From contig NZ_JAJATX010000014.1 of NCBI RefSeq assembly GCF_020866965.1, positions 23,365 through 87,364 of the forward strand: a stretch of DNA of 64,000 nt, written 5' to 3'. This DNA is from Microvirga roseola (GTDB lineage Bacteria > Pseudomonadota > Alphaproteobacteria > Rhizobiales > Beijerinckiaceae). The notes beneath the pieces are model-generated. The model was not told the DNA's origin, ran no database searches, and saw nothing but the letters and a program-made list of their open reading frames with translations. Positions within the stretch are counted from its first letter, which is position 1. Every line of letters starts with the position of its first letter. The position numbers were made by a program, and so were the translations under genes. Shown piece by piece: positions 56,170 to 64,000 of the stretch.

Positions 56170-57321
56170 ATGGTGAGCCTGCGTTGCGCTCCCATGTGGG
56201 ACATTACGACGACACTTTCCGATACTCTTGCGCAGTTGCATAGACTTTGGCCCAACTGGCTGGTCAATGCTGCGTTTCTGCTGATCGCGGCATTTCTCCT
56301 GCTGTTCCTCCATTCGCTTACTCTCGGGATTCTGAGACTGGTCCTTGGCGGACAACTTTCGGAATTCGGCCGCAAGCTGCTCCACAGGATCGGGCCGCCG
56401 ACGCAGCTCGGACTCATCACAATCGGGCTGGGGCTCGTGATTCAGGTCCTGCCCAGGCGAGGTCCCGAGATCGACCTGATCCAATGGCTCCTGCTCTTCG
56501 GTTTCATCATCTTTCTCGGCTGGAGCGCCATTACCATCGTCAACACGGCGGCGGATCTCTATCTCCGGCGGCTGCCGCAGGAATCCGAGGACAGCATCCT
56601 CACGCGCAAGCTCCTCACCCAGGTCCGCCTGCTGAGAAGAGTCGCTGTCATTGTCATCGGCTTTCTGACACTTGCAGCCATTCTGATGACCATTCCCTCC
56701 GTGCGGCAGTACGGCGTCAGCCTCTTTGCTTCGGCGGGCGTTGCGGGCCTGGCAATCGGCCTGGCGGCGCGCCCGGTCCTATCGAACCTGATCGCAGGCA
56801 TCCAGATCGCCATCACCCAGCCCATCCGGCTCGGGGACGCTGTTTTGGTCGAGGGGGAGTTCGGCCATGTGGATGAGATTCAGACCACCTACGTGGTGAT
56901 CCGCCTGTGGGACTGGCGGCGATTGGTCGTCCCCCTCTCCTACTTCATGGAGAAGCCCTTCCAGAACTGGACCCGGCAATCGGCTTCGATCATCGGGGCG
57001 GTCTTCTGGTATGTCGATTACTCCACGCCGGTAGAAGCGGTGCGAGCCAGGTTCCTCGAAATCCTGAAGGATTCGAAGCTCTGGAATGGAGAAGTCGCCG
57101 CCCTGCAGGTGACGGACGCCAAGGACCGGACCATCGAGCTCCGCGGGCTCATGAGCGCCGCATCGGCGGCTTCCGCCTTCGACCTCCGCTGCGAGATCCG
57201 GGAGAAACTGATCGCATGGCTGCAGGAGGCCTATCCGCATTCCCTGCCCCGAGCCCGGATCGAGGTGGAATCCGTACCGACAGGACAGTCCCAAGCCATT
57301 CCCTCTCCGCAACCACGTTAA
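56170..57321 (+). CDS. Mechanosensitive ion channel (MscS family)
   Basis: The 383-residue protein has four or five hydrophobic segments and the MscS core: GLAIGLAARPVLSNLIAGIQIAI is the pore-lining helix region (split here at NLIAG), followed by the beta-domain LGDAVLVEGEFGHVDEI and the conserved VVPLSYFMEKPFQNWTR. It should release solutes under osmotic downshock. Length exceeds the minimal MscS by extra N-terminal helices. I chose ATG 56170; a second ATG is at 56194. Confidence 0.92.
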   Translation: MVSLRCAPMWDITTTLSDTLAQLHRLWPNWLVNAAFLLIAAFLLLFLHSLTLGILRLVLGGQLSEFGRKLLHRIGPPTQLGLITIGLGLVIQVLPRRGPEIDLIQWLLLFGFIIFLGWSAITIVNTAADLYLRRLPQESEDSILTRKLLTQVRLLRRVAVIVIGFLTLAAILMTIPSVRQYGVSLFASAGVAGLAIGLAARPVLSNLIAGIQIAITQPIRLGDAVLVEGEFGHVDEIQTTYVVIRLWDWRRLVVPLSYFMEKPFQNWTRQSASIIGAVFWYVDYSTPVEAVRARFLEILKDSKLWNGEVAALQVTDAKDRTIELRGLMSAASAASAFDLRCEIREKLIAWLQEAYPHSLPRARIEVESVPTGQSQAIPSPQPR

Positions 57322-57470
57322 GAAGGCATTAGCCTGTTATGCTACTAAAGCATAACAGGCCTACATTATTACCGCTCCTCTTCGGCGTCGCACAGGCATA
57401 TATGCTGCAGTGCACACGCAAGAACAAAGGCTGCCAGTCAAGTGGGCTGGCTAACTAACAGGAGCCCCCA

Positions 57471-57626
57471 ATGTTCGTGTCCTTCATTCTGTCTAAAGTC
57501 CGCACCTATCTGCGGTATCGCGAAACCGTCCGCGAGCTGTCGCAGCTTTCCGATCGTGAGCTGGAGGATCTTGGCATCTCCCGCTTCCAGATCGACGGCA
57601 TCGCCCGCGAGCACGCGACCGCGTAA
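57471..57626 (+). CDS. DUF1127 small protein
   Basis: This 51-residue protein has the DUF1127 core (LSQLSDRELEDLGISRFQI), a helix-turn-helix-like small domain common in alphaproteobacteria. Some members bind RNA or affect phosphate and carbon metabolism. It begins MFVSFILSKV with a helix rather than a clear signal peptide. A AGGAG motif precedes the ATG at a good distance. Confidence 0.9.
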   Translation: MFVSFILSKVRTYLRYRETVRELSQLSDRELEDLGISRFQIDGIAREHATA

Positions 57627-57654
57627 GTTTGCGCTGCACTGCAACAAAGGCCCT

Positions 57655-57675
57655 CGCCCGCCCTTCCGGCGGGCG
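57655..57675. terminator. Hairpin between convergent DUF1127 and SDR genes
   Basis: cgcccgcc and ggcgggcg form an 8-base-pair stem with a CTTCC loop between two convergent genes. Neither side has a strong T-run, so termination is only probable. Confidence 0.5.
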
Positions 57676-57692
57676 TTCGCCTGTCTGGAGGG

Positions 57693-58454
57693 CTATCCGC
57701 GGCCCCCGGATACGGGGAGGATCGCTCCCGTGATGTAGGACGCAGCATCCGACATCAGAAACAGGATCGCCTCTGCTATTTCCGCCGGTTCGCCGACCCG
57801 GTTCATGGGAATGAAGGGCCGCAGCCGCTCCATCCTCCCCACGTCGCCTGTGCTCCGTTCGTGGATATCTGTCCGCGTCATCCCCGGCGACACAGCGTTG
57901 ACGCGGATGCCGTCGACGGCGAGTTCCCGGGCCATGCCGATTGTCAGCGCATCGATGGCCCCTTTCGAGGCCGCATACCAGACATACTCGTTCGGGCTGC
58001 CCAGGGTCGATGCCACCGACGAGATGTTGGTGATCGTACCGCCCTCACCCCCACTGTTCCGGGAAAGGCGCCGCGTCGCTTCGCGGGCGACCCACAGGGC
58101 TCCCAGGACATTAACATCGATGCAGGCGCGGATCGTGTCGGCGGGGGCCTGCTCCAGCCGGCTGGACTTGCCGGTGATCCCGGCATTGTTGACCACGTGC
58201 GAGAGGCGGCCCAGAGCGGCCTCGGTCTCATCGAACATGCGGATGACATCCGCCTCGCTCGCCACATCGCCCTGACAGGCCATAGCGGCAGCACCGGACG
58301 CACGGCAGGCCTCGACCACCTTCTCTGCGGATTCGCGCTCGGATCTGTAGGTGATCGCGACATCGTAACCGCGCGAGGCTGCGAGCTGCGCCACCGAGGC
58401 GCCTATGCCGCGGCTTCCGCCTGTAATAAGGACGACAGGTCGCCTGGACTGCAT
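57693..58454 (-). CDS. SDR family oxidoreductase
   Basis: The 253-residue classical short-chain dehydrogenase has the cofactor motif ITGGSRGIGASVAQLA, NNAGITG, the catalytic Ser in TNISSVAS and the active-site Y-x3-K in VWYAASKGAID. The C-terminal SDAASYITGAILPVSGG matches the glucose dehydrogenase/FabG-like branch. I chose ATG 58454 after AAGGAGG, eight bases away; the frame opens at 58487. The substrate is unknown. Confidence 0.9.
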   Translation of the reverse strand: MQSRRPVVLITGGSRGIGASVAQLAASRGYDVAITYRSERESAEKVVEACRASGAAAMACQGDVASEADVIRMFDETEAALGRLSHVVNNAGITGKSSRLEQAPADTIRACIDVNVLGALWVAREATRRLSRNSGGEGGTITNISSVASTLGSPNEYVWYAASKGAIDALTIGMARELAVDGIRVNAVSPGMTRTDIHERSTGDVGRMERLRPFIPMNRVGEPAEIAEAILFLMSDAASYITGAILPVSGGRG

Positions 58455-58532
58455 GGCGCGGGCCTCCTTCCCAAGGGACATGGCCAACCTTGACCAGGGC
58501 TCCCATGAGAGTCAACAAGACCGTTCAGGAGA

Positions 58533-59957
58533 ATGAGCGTGAGCAAGATCGAACCCATCCACGTCGTCGGCGGCGGCCTCGCCGGCTCGGAAGCTGCCTG
58601 GCAGATCGCCCAGGCGGGCGTTCCCGTCGTCCTTCACGAGATGCGCCCCGTACGCGGCACCGATGCCCACAAGACGGACGGGCTGGCCGAACTCGTGTGC
58701 TCGAACTCCTTCCGCTCCGATGATGCCGAAACCAATGCGGTCGGCCTGCTTCATCAGGAGATGCGCAGCCTCGGCTCGCTCATCATGGCCAAGGGCGACG
58801 CGAACCAGGTGCCGGCTGGTGGCGCCCTGGCAGTTGACCGGGATGGCTTTTCAGATGCCGTGACAGCCGCTCTCCACGCACATCCGCTCGTCACCATCGA
58901 GCGGGGCGAAGTGGCAGGCCTGCCACCGGAGGACTGGTCGTCGGCCATCGTTTCCACCGGGCCGCTCACCTCGCCCGCGCTCGCCGAGGCGATCCTGGCG
59001 CTCACGGGCGAGACGTCGCTCGCCTTCTTCGACGCCATCGCGCCCATCGTCTATCGCGAGTCCATCAACATGGACATCGCCTGGTTCCAGTCGCGCTACG
59101 ACAAGGTCGGGCCGGGCGGCACCGGCAAGGACTACATCAACTGCCCGATGACCAAGGAGCAGTACGACGCCTTCGTGGATGCCCTGATCGCCGGCGACAA
59201 GACAGAGTTCAAGGAATGGGAGGCCAACACCCCCTATTTCGACGGCTGTCTGCCCATCGAGGTCATGGCCGAGCGCGGTCGCGAAACCCTGCGCCATGGG
59301 CCGATGAAGCCGGTCGGCCTCACCGACCCGCGCAATCCCGACAAGAAGCCCTACGCCATCGTGCAGCTGCGCCAGGACAATGCGCTCGGCACCCTGTTCA
59401 ACATGGTCGGCTTCCAGACAAAGCTCAAATACGGCGCGCAGACGGGAATCTTCCGCATGATCCCGGGCCTGGAGAATGCCGAATTCGCCCGGCTCGGCGG
59501 AATCCATCGCAACACCTATCTCAACTCGCCGAAGCTCCTCGATCCGACCCTTCGCCTGAAGGCGATGCCGCGCCTGCGCTTTGCGGGCCAGATCACCGGC
59601 TGCGAGGGCTATGTGGAGAGCGCGGCCGTTGGCCTCATGACGGGCCGCTTCGCCGCCGCAGAGCGGCTGGGCCGGCCGATCCAGCCCCTGCCCCATACGA
59701 CCGCGCTCGGCGCGCTCATCAACCACATCACGGGCGGGCACATCGAGACCATCGACGAGGGTCCGCGCTCCTTCCAGCCCATGAACGTCAATTTCGGCCT
59801 CTTCCCACCCCTGGATCGCGCGCCGAAGGCCGAGGACGGCAAGCGCCTGCGCGGCTCGGCCAAAGCCATTGCGAGAAAGAAGATGCTGACGGATCGGGCC
59901 CGGGCGGATCTGGCTGAGTGGCTCAAAGGCACGCCCCAGCCGCAGGCGGCGGAGTAA
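58533..59957 (+). CDS. trmFO: tRNA (uracil-54-C5)-methyltransferase, folate-dependent
   Basis: TrmFO methylates U54 of tRNA using methylenetetrahydrofolate and FAD. The 474-residue protein has the FAD-binding motif [15 protein letters not shown], the cysteine motifs [10 protein letters not shown] and [13 protein letters not shown] involved in catalysis, and [11 protein letters not shown]. The start is ATG 58533 in GAGAATGAGCG. It converges with the NDUFAF6-like gene 16 bases downstream. Confidence 0.97.
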   Translation: MSVSKIEPIHVVGGGLAGSEAAWQIAQAGVPVVLHEMRPVRGTDAHKTDGLAELVCSNSFRSDDAETNAVGLLHQEMRSLGSLIMAKGDANQVPAGGALAVDRDGFSDAVTAALHAHPLVTIERGEVAGLPPEDWSSAIVSTGPLTSPALAEAILALTGETSLAFFDAIAPIVYRESINMDIAWFQSRYDKVGPGGTGKDYINCPMTKEQYDAFVDALIAGDKTEFKEWEANTPYFDGCLPIEVMAERGRETLRHGPMKPVGLTDPRNPDKKPYAIVQLRQDNALGTLFNMVGFQTKLKYGAQTGIFRMIPGLENAEFARLGGIHRNTYLNSPKLLDPTLRLKAMPRLRFAGQITGCEGYVESAAVGLMTGRFAAAERLGRPIQPLPHTTALGALINHITGGHIETIDEGPRSFQPMNVNFGLFPPLDRAPKAEDGKRLRGSAKAIARKKMLTDRARADLAEWLKGTPQPQAAE

Positions 59958-59973
59958 GGCCGAGGACAGAACT

Positions 59974-60816
59974 CTAGAACGGCCCCCGCCAGAGCGCCCA
60001 GATCCGCCGCCATTGCGGCAGTTCGACGGGCGTCTGGAACGGGTCATAGTCCCGCCGCTCCATCGCCCTGAGGTAGGGCTCCACCAGCGCGAGGGGCCGG
60101 AAGGCCGGTTCGGCCGCGGCAGGAATGGTCGCGCGCAAGGTCCTTGCCTGCTCCAGATGCCTGCGGGCAACCGCCCGCAGGTCGGCAAGGGCCGCTGCAA
60201 GCCCCGGCCCGCCGCGCCCCGCCACCACATCGTCCCGTACCACGCCGTGGCGGGCAAGGATGTCGGCAGGGACATAAACCCGTCCCTGGCGGGCATGCCA
60301 GGGGAAGGCCCTCAGGAGCCCGGTAATCCCATAGGCCACGCCCGCATGGCCGGAGGCATCCGCCGTGCCGGTATCGGAGCCACCGGCCAGAATGATGCTC
60401 GAGAGCTGGATCAGGCTGGACGAGGTTTCACCGCAATAACCCTCGAGGTCATTGAGGCTCGGCATCGGATCCTCGTAGAGGTCGAAGATCCTGGCATCGA
60501 TCAGGTCGACGAGGGACTGGTGCGGCAGACGGAACTTGACGATGGTGTCGTCGAGGGCCGCCGCGACCGGGTTGGCCCGGACGTCGCCGCGCATCTCGCC
60601 CTGAAGGGCATCCCGCCACCATTGCAGGCGGATTTCCCCCATCAGCGCCTCGCGCACGGCCTCCCGGACGCGGGCGATCTCAAAGTTGAAGGCATAGAGC
60701 GCATGAAGATGCGGACGCTTGTCGGCTGGCGCGAAGAGGGTTGACCAGAATCGATCGGGATCCCCCTCGCGGACGAGCGCCTCGCAATGGGCGAAGTCGG
60801 ATCCGGGCTCGGCCAT
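59974..60816 (-). CDS. Squalene/phytoene synthase-fold protein, NDUFAF6-like
   Basis: The 280-residue protein has the isoprenoid synthase fold but lacks the DxxxD motifs of active squalene/phytoene synthases: the positions read ALYAFNFEIARV and GITGLLRAFPWHARQG. These and GRVYVPADILARHGV match NDUFAF6, a mitochondrial complex I assembly factor. It is therefore probably a respiratory complex assembly protein rather than an enzyme. It starts 1 base after the Mth938 gene stop. Confidence 0.85.
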   Translation of the reverse strand: MAEPGSDFAHCEALVREGDPDRFWSTLFAPADKRPHLHALYAFNFEIARVREAVREALMGEIRLQWWRDALQGEMRGDVRANPVAAALDDTIVKFRLPHQSLVDLIDARIFDLYEDPMPSLNDLEGYCGETSSSLIQLSSIILAGGSDTGTADASGHAGVAYGITGLLRAFPWHARQGRVYVPADILARHGVVRDDVVAGRGGPGLAAALADLRAVARRHLEQARTLRATIPAAAEPAFRPLALVEPYLRAMERRDYDPFQTPVELPQWRRIWALWRGPF

Positions 60817-60817
60817 G

Positions 60818-61204
60818 TCAGGGCACGGCGATCAGCGCCGCGCCGACCCTGCGGTTCTCAGCCACAAGAATATTGTAGGTCCGCGCTGCGGCCCCGGTCT
60901 GCATGACGTCGAGACGGATCTGCGCCTCACGGAACGGGGCCCTGAGACGCTCAGGGAAAGCCGCGATATCCGCGCCGGTACCGATGAGCAGCAGCTCGAT
61001 CTGCTCGGCCTCCGCGAAGACAGGGTCGAAGGACGCTCCCGTCAGTTCCGACACCGACGTCACCGGCCAGGCGCGGATCCCGGAGGGGAGAACCAGGATC
61101 GACCCGCGGTGGGACATGTCCGCAAAGCGGAAGCCGCCATTGCCGTAGGCGTCGATCTCATGACGCCCTGGCACGAAGCCGTCATGGAGGCGTCCGACCC
61201 CCAT
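60818..61204 (-). CDS. Mth938-like domain protein (DUF498)
   Basis: The 128-residue protein matches the Mth938/NDUFAF3-like family: IDAYGNGGFRFADMSHRGSILVLPSGI, VFAEAEQIELLLIGTGADIA and ARTYNILVAENRRVGAAL (each split) are typical. NDUFAF3 is a complex I assembly factor in mitochondria, and its gene lies here beside the NDUFAF6-like gene, which supports a shared role. It starts 4 bases after the secF stop. Confidence 0.9.
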   Translation of the reverse strand: MGVGRLHDGFVPGRHEIDAYGNGGFRFADMSHRGSILVLPSGIRAWPVTSVSELTGASFDPVFAEAEQIELLLIGTGADIAAFPERLRAPFREAQIRLDVMQTGAAARTYNILVAENRRVGAALIAVP

Positions 61205-61208
61205 CGCC

Positions 61209-62147
61209 CTACTCCGCTGCGGCCGCCGTCGCGTCCGCCGGGGCAGCCGTCTCCGCGCCCTGCTTCAGGCCGAGATAGACCAGGATCGGCGCGGCGATGA
61301 ACACCGACGAATAGGTGCCGACCACCAGACCGAACAGCATGGTGTAGGAGAAGCTCCGCAGGACTTCGCCGCCGAAGATAGCGAGCGCGATGATGGCAAA
61401 GCCCGTGGAGAGGCCCGTCATAATGGTTCGCGTGAGCGTGTCGTTGATCGCCTGATCGAGCAGCTCGCCGATGGGTCTCTTCTTGTACTTGCGCAGCGTC
61501 TCGCGAATGCGGTCGTAGACCACCACGGTATCGTTGAGCGAGTAACCCATGATCGTCAGCAGCGCCGCGATCGAGGTCATGTCGAACTGGATTTGCGTAA
61601 TGGCGAAGAAGCCGATGGTGAGGACGATGTCGTGCAGCGTCGCCACGACCGCGCCGATGGCGTACTGCCACTCGAAGCGGAACCAGAGATAGGCCAGGAT
61701 CGCCACGAGGGCGAGGATGACGCCGAGCGTTCCGGACTGCACGAGCTCGCTGGAGACGCGAGGGCCCACGACCTCGATGCGGCGGAACTCGTAAGCATCC
61801 TCGAAGGCCTCGCGCATACGCGCCACGACCTCCTGCTGGCCCCGCTCGCCGCCAGGCTGCAGTTCGACACGGACCGAGACCTCGCGGCCGTCGCCGAAGG
61901 CCTGCACCTCCACGGAGCCGAAGCCGAGCGCATTGGCGCGGTCGCGGATGGCGCCGGCATCGGCCGTCGGGCCGAGAGCCCGCATCTCGATGAGCGTGCC
62001 ACCCTTGAAGTCGATGCCGAAATTCATTCCGACGGTAAAGAACAGGACCACCGTGAGGACCGAAAGGAGGGCCGAGAACGGGAAGCTCATGCGCCGGTAG
62101 CGCATAAACTCGAATTTCGTGTTGGTCGGGAAGTAGCGGATCAGCAT
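61209..62147 (-). CDS. secF: Protein translocase subunit SecF
   Basis: SecF works with SecD to use the proton gradient to help Sec-dependent export. The 312-residue protein has six membrane segments, the N-terminal GMNFGIDFKGGTLIEM loop, the conserved YSLNDTVVVYDRIRE region and RTIMTGLSTGFAIIAL. The last ~20 residues are Ala-rich. It follows secD by 16 bases on the minus strand. Confidence 0.97.
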   Translation of the reverse strand: MLIRYFPTNTKFEFMRYRRMSFPFSALLSVLTVVLFFTVGMNFGIDFKGGTLIEMRALGPTADAGAIRDRANALGFGSVEVQAFGDGREVSVRVELQPGGERGQQEVVARMREAFEDAYEFRRIEVVGPRVSSELVQSGTLGVILALVAILAYLWFRFEWQYAIGAVVATLHDIVLTIGFFAITQIQFDMTSIAALLTIMGYSLNDTVVVYDRIRETLRKYKKRPIGELLDQAINDTLTRTIMTGLSTGFAIIALAIFGGEVLRSFSYTMLFGLVVGTYSSVFIAAPILVYLGLKQGAETAAPADATAAAAE

Positions 62148-62163
62148 GGGACAAGCCCGTCCT

Positions 62164-63771
62164 TTAGATCTGGATCGCCTTGGGCCGGGTGTAATTGTAC
62201 CAGCCAGCGATCATGAGGCGGGTCACCGTATAGGCCGTGAAGACGGTGGTGATCACGCCGATGGACAGGGTGACCGCGAAGCCGCGTACGGGGCCGGTGC
62301 CGAGGAAGAACAGAATTCCTGCCGCAAGCAGGGTCGTGAAGTTCGCGTCCAGGATTGTGCCAAGCGCCCGTCCGAAGCCCTGGTCGAGGGAGGATACGGC
62401 CGAACGCCCGAGCCGCGCCTCTTCACGAATGCGCTCGTAGATCAGCACGTTGGAATCGACCGCCATGCCGACCGTGAGCAGGATGCCTGCGATGCCCGGC
62501 AGAGTGAGCGTTGCCCCGAGAGCCGACATGACGCCCAGGATGAGCGCGACGTTCACCGCGACGGCGACGACAGCCACGATGCCGAGGAAGCCGTAGGCCG
62601 CAATCATGAAGGCCGCGACAAGGGCGGAGCCGATGGATACGGCCAGTGTCCCGGCCTCGATGGAGTCCTGGCCGAGACCGGGACCTACCGTGCGCTCCTC
62701 GATGATCGTGAGCTTGGCAGGCAGCGCACCGGCGCGGAGGAGGACGGCGAGGTTGTTGACCTGCTCCACGGTGAAGTTGCCCGAGATCTGGCCGGAGCCG
62801 CCGGTGATGGCCGACTGGATCGTCGGTGCGGAAACCACCTCGTTGTCGAGGACGATTGCCAGCGGCCGGCCGATATTGCGGGCTGTCGCGTCGCCGAAGC
62901 GCTGGGCGCCGCGGATATTGAAGCGGAAATTGACGATGGGCTCGTTGGTGCGGCTGTCGAAGGCCGGCTGCGCATCGATCAGATCCGCGCCCTCGGCGAT
63001 CACGGTGCGCTCGACGGGAACCCGCCGACCGCCCTCTTCGCGCATCGGCAGCATGTCGGTGTCGGCTGCGCCCGTCTGACCGAGAAGACGGAACTCGAGC
63101 TTCGCGGTCCGGCCGAGAAGCTCCTTGAGCTGCTGCGGATCCTGGAGGCCCGGCACCTGCACCAGGATGCGGTCGGCGCCCTGCTGCTGGATATTCGGCT
63201 CGGTGGTACCCATGGCATCGACGCGGCGGCGGAGCACCTCGATGGCCTGCTGGATCGCGCGGCGAACCCGCTCCGTGACGCCGGCCTCCGTATAGGCCAG
63301 GGTGATCAGGCCCTCGGGCGTAGTCGTAATCTCGATGTCGTTATTGCCGGTCGGGCCGAGGATCGCATTACCGACCGGCTGCGCCAACTCGCGCAGGCGG
63401 GGCAGCAGCGTGTCCCGGTCGGCCTGCTGCGGCACGCGGATCTGAACGCCGCGCTGCACCATCTGGATGCCGCCCTGCAGGGAGATGCGGTTCTCGCGCA
63501 GGATGCGGCGGACGTCGTCGCGCAGCTGGGTGGTCTGCGTCCGCAGGAGATCCGGCACGTCCACTTCGAGCAGGACGTGAGAGCCGCCCTGAAGGTCGAG
63601 TCCGAGGGTGATGGCGCTGGTCGGGACGAGCCAGGACGGCACCCACGACGGAATAGAGTTCTGGAATGCCACGCGCTGTTCGCGGGTCATCATGCTCGGG
63701 ACCGCCAAAAGGATACCGAGGATGACGGCCGCCAGAATGGCGATGACCTTCGACTTCGTGAAGCGCAGCAT
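62164..63771 (-). CDS. secD: Protein translocase subunit SecD
   Basis: The 535-residue SecD has an N-terminal membrane helix, a large periplasmic domain (GLDLQGGSHVLLEVD, DRILVQVPGLQDPQQLK, then a second part up to about residue 350) and a C-terminal RND-like membrane domain with TLPGIAGILLTVGMAVDSNV and NVLIYERIREE. Length is normal. It lies between secF and yajC on the minus strand. Confidence 0.97.
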   Translation of the reverse strand: MLRFTKSKVIAILAAVILGILLAVPSMMTREQRVAFQNSIPSWVPSWLVPTSAITLGLDLQGGSHVLLEVDVPDLLRTQTTQLRDDVRRILRENRISLQGGIQMVQRGVQIRVPQQADRDTLLPRLRELAQPVGNAILGPTGNNDIEITTTPEGLITLAYTEAGVTERVRRAIQQAIEVLRRRVDAMGTTEPNIQQQGADRILVQVPGLQDPQQLKELLGRTAKLEFRLLGQTGAADTDMLPMREEGGRRVPVERTVIAEGADLIDAQPAFDSRTNEPIVNFRFNIRGAQRFGDATARNIGRPLAIVLDNEVVSAPTIQSAITGGSGQISGNFTVEQVNNLAVLLRAGALPAKLTIIEERTVGPGLGQDSIEAGTLAVSIGSALVAAFMIAAYGFLGIVAVVAVAVNVALILGVMSALGATLTLPGIAGILLTVGMAVDSNVLIYERIREEARLGRSAVSSLDQGFGRALGTILDANFTTLLAAGILFFLGTGPVRGFAVTLSIGVITTVFTAYTVTRLMIAGWYNYTRPKAIQI

Positions 63772-63865
63772 TACAGCTCAACCTTTCCAAACACTTCGCC
63801 GCAAAACCTGCGGCGAACCGGTCCTCCTGGCCTGAGCAGGGCCTTGAAGAACCGGCACTCTCTCG

Positions 63866-64000
63866 TCAGGCCTTGACCGGCTCGCTCTTGGCGCGAACTT
63901 CGGAGAGCATGGCCCGAGCCACCTTCACCCTCACGCCGTCGGCGATCTCGACCTCGATGTCGTTCGAATCCTCGACGACTTTGGTCACCTTGCCGATGAT
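63866..64000 (-). CDS. yajC: YajC translocase accessory protein (3' end only)
   Basis: The minus strand reads IIGKVTKVVEDSNDIEVEIA and further DGVRVKVARAMLSEVRAK to the stop at 63866. This is the C-terminal ~44 residues of YajC, which associates with SecD and SecF; its 5' part, including the membrane helix, lies beyond the window. The order yajC-secD-secF is standard. It ends 94 bases before the secD start. Confidence 0.93.
   Translation of the reverse strand: MIGKVTKVVEDSNDIEVEIADGVRVKVARAMLSEVRAKSEPVKA

Noticed and set aside
62146-63876. 576-residue plus-strand frame over secD
   Set aside because: Antisense shadow of secD.

Overview
The window is GC-rich chromosomal DNA from an alphaproteobacterium, most likely a Hyphomicrobiales (Rhizobiales) member close to Microvirga or other Methylobacteriaceae. 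This is inferred from gene order and protein families: plsX-fabH-ihfA-merR with a DUF177 gene and a ubiquinol-cytochrome c chaperone; glyA-nrdR-ribD-ribE-ribH-nusB-thiL; pdxJ-acpS-lepB-rnc-era with recO-parC; rpsF-rpsR-DUF2232-rplI-dnaB-alr-radA; cvpA-purF; and yajC-secD-secF-Mth938-NDUFAF6-like facing trmFO. No phage, insertion sequence, CRISPR array, tRNA or rRNA gene was found.

Layout. 95-4262 (minus) holds fatty acid and phospholipid initiation (plsX, fabH), ihfA, a MerR regulator, DUF177 and a cytochrome bc1 chaperone, with bamE diverging at 4366. 4898-10246 (minus) holds a DUF2087 protein, a proton-pumping pyrophosphatase, an MFS exporter and thiL, followed upstream by nusB and the riboflavin genes, nrdR and glyA to 15027. 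15198-18303 (minus) has an L,D-transpeptidase, a small membrane protein and a 3-hydroxyisobutyryl-CoA hydrolase. 18491-24296 (plus) has hemB, an unusual lipobox-LivH fusion, threonine deaminase, an RDD protein, bpt and wrbA. 24394-35062 (minus) carries parC, recO and the era-rnc-lepB-acpS-pdxJ group, split by two plus-strand genes (an OmpA-family protein and a soluble chemoreceptor). 35534-46815 (plus) is the ribosomal protein/replication/purine cluster, interrupted by an RTX/cadherin-like secreted protein. 46839-57626 is the accessory part: a PAS/HWE kinase lacking its phospho-acceptor histidine, an SbmA/BacA-type ABC transporter, a methyltransferase, a decayed hydrolase, an EF-hand/PRC-barrel protein, small secreted proteins, a Csp-type copper-storage protein, membrane proteins, an MscS channel and DUF1127. 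57693-64000 returns to core genes (SDR, trmFO, NDUFAF6-like, Mth938, secF, secD and the 3' end of yajC).

How they work together. Most genes are housekeeping: envelope lipid synthesis and export (plsX, fabH, acpS, lepB, secDF-yajC, bamE), cofactor synthesis (riboflavin, thiamine, pyridoxal phosphate, heme), translation and replication, and respiratory assembly (bc1 chaperone, NDUFAF6-like). Many neighbours overlap by ATGA or TGATG, which suggests translational coupling. I see no clearly new multi-gene system. The best leads are single genes with odd architectures: the kinase with His replaced by Arg, the lipoprotein-permease fusion, the MCP-PilZ sensor, and an 18-cysteine copper-storage protein with a perfect dyad upstream. 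A few mosaic repeat elements lie in the intergenic gaps.
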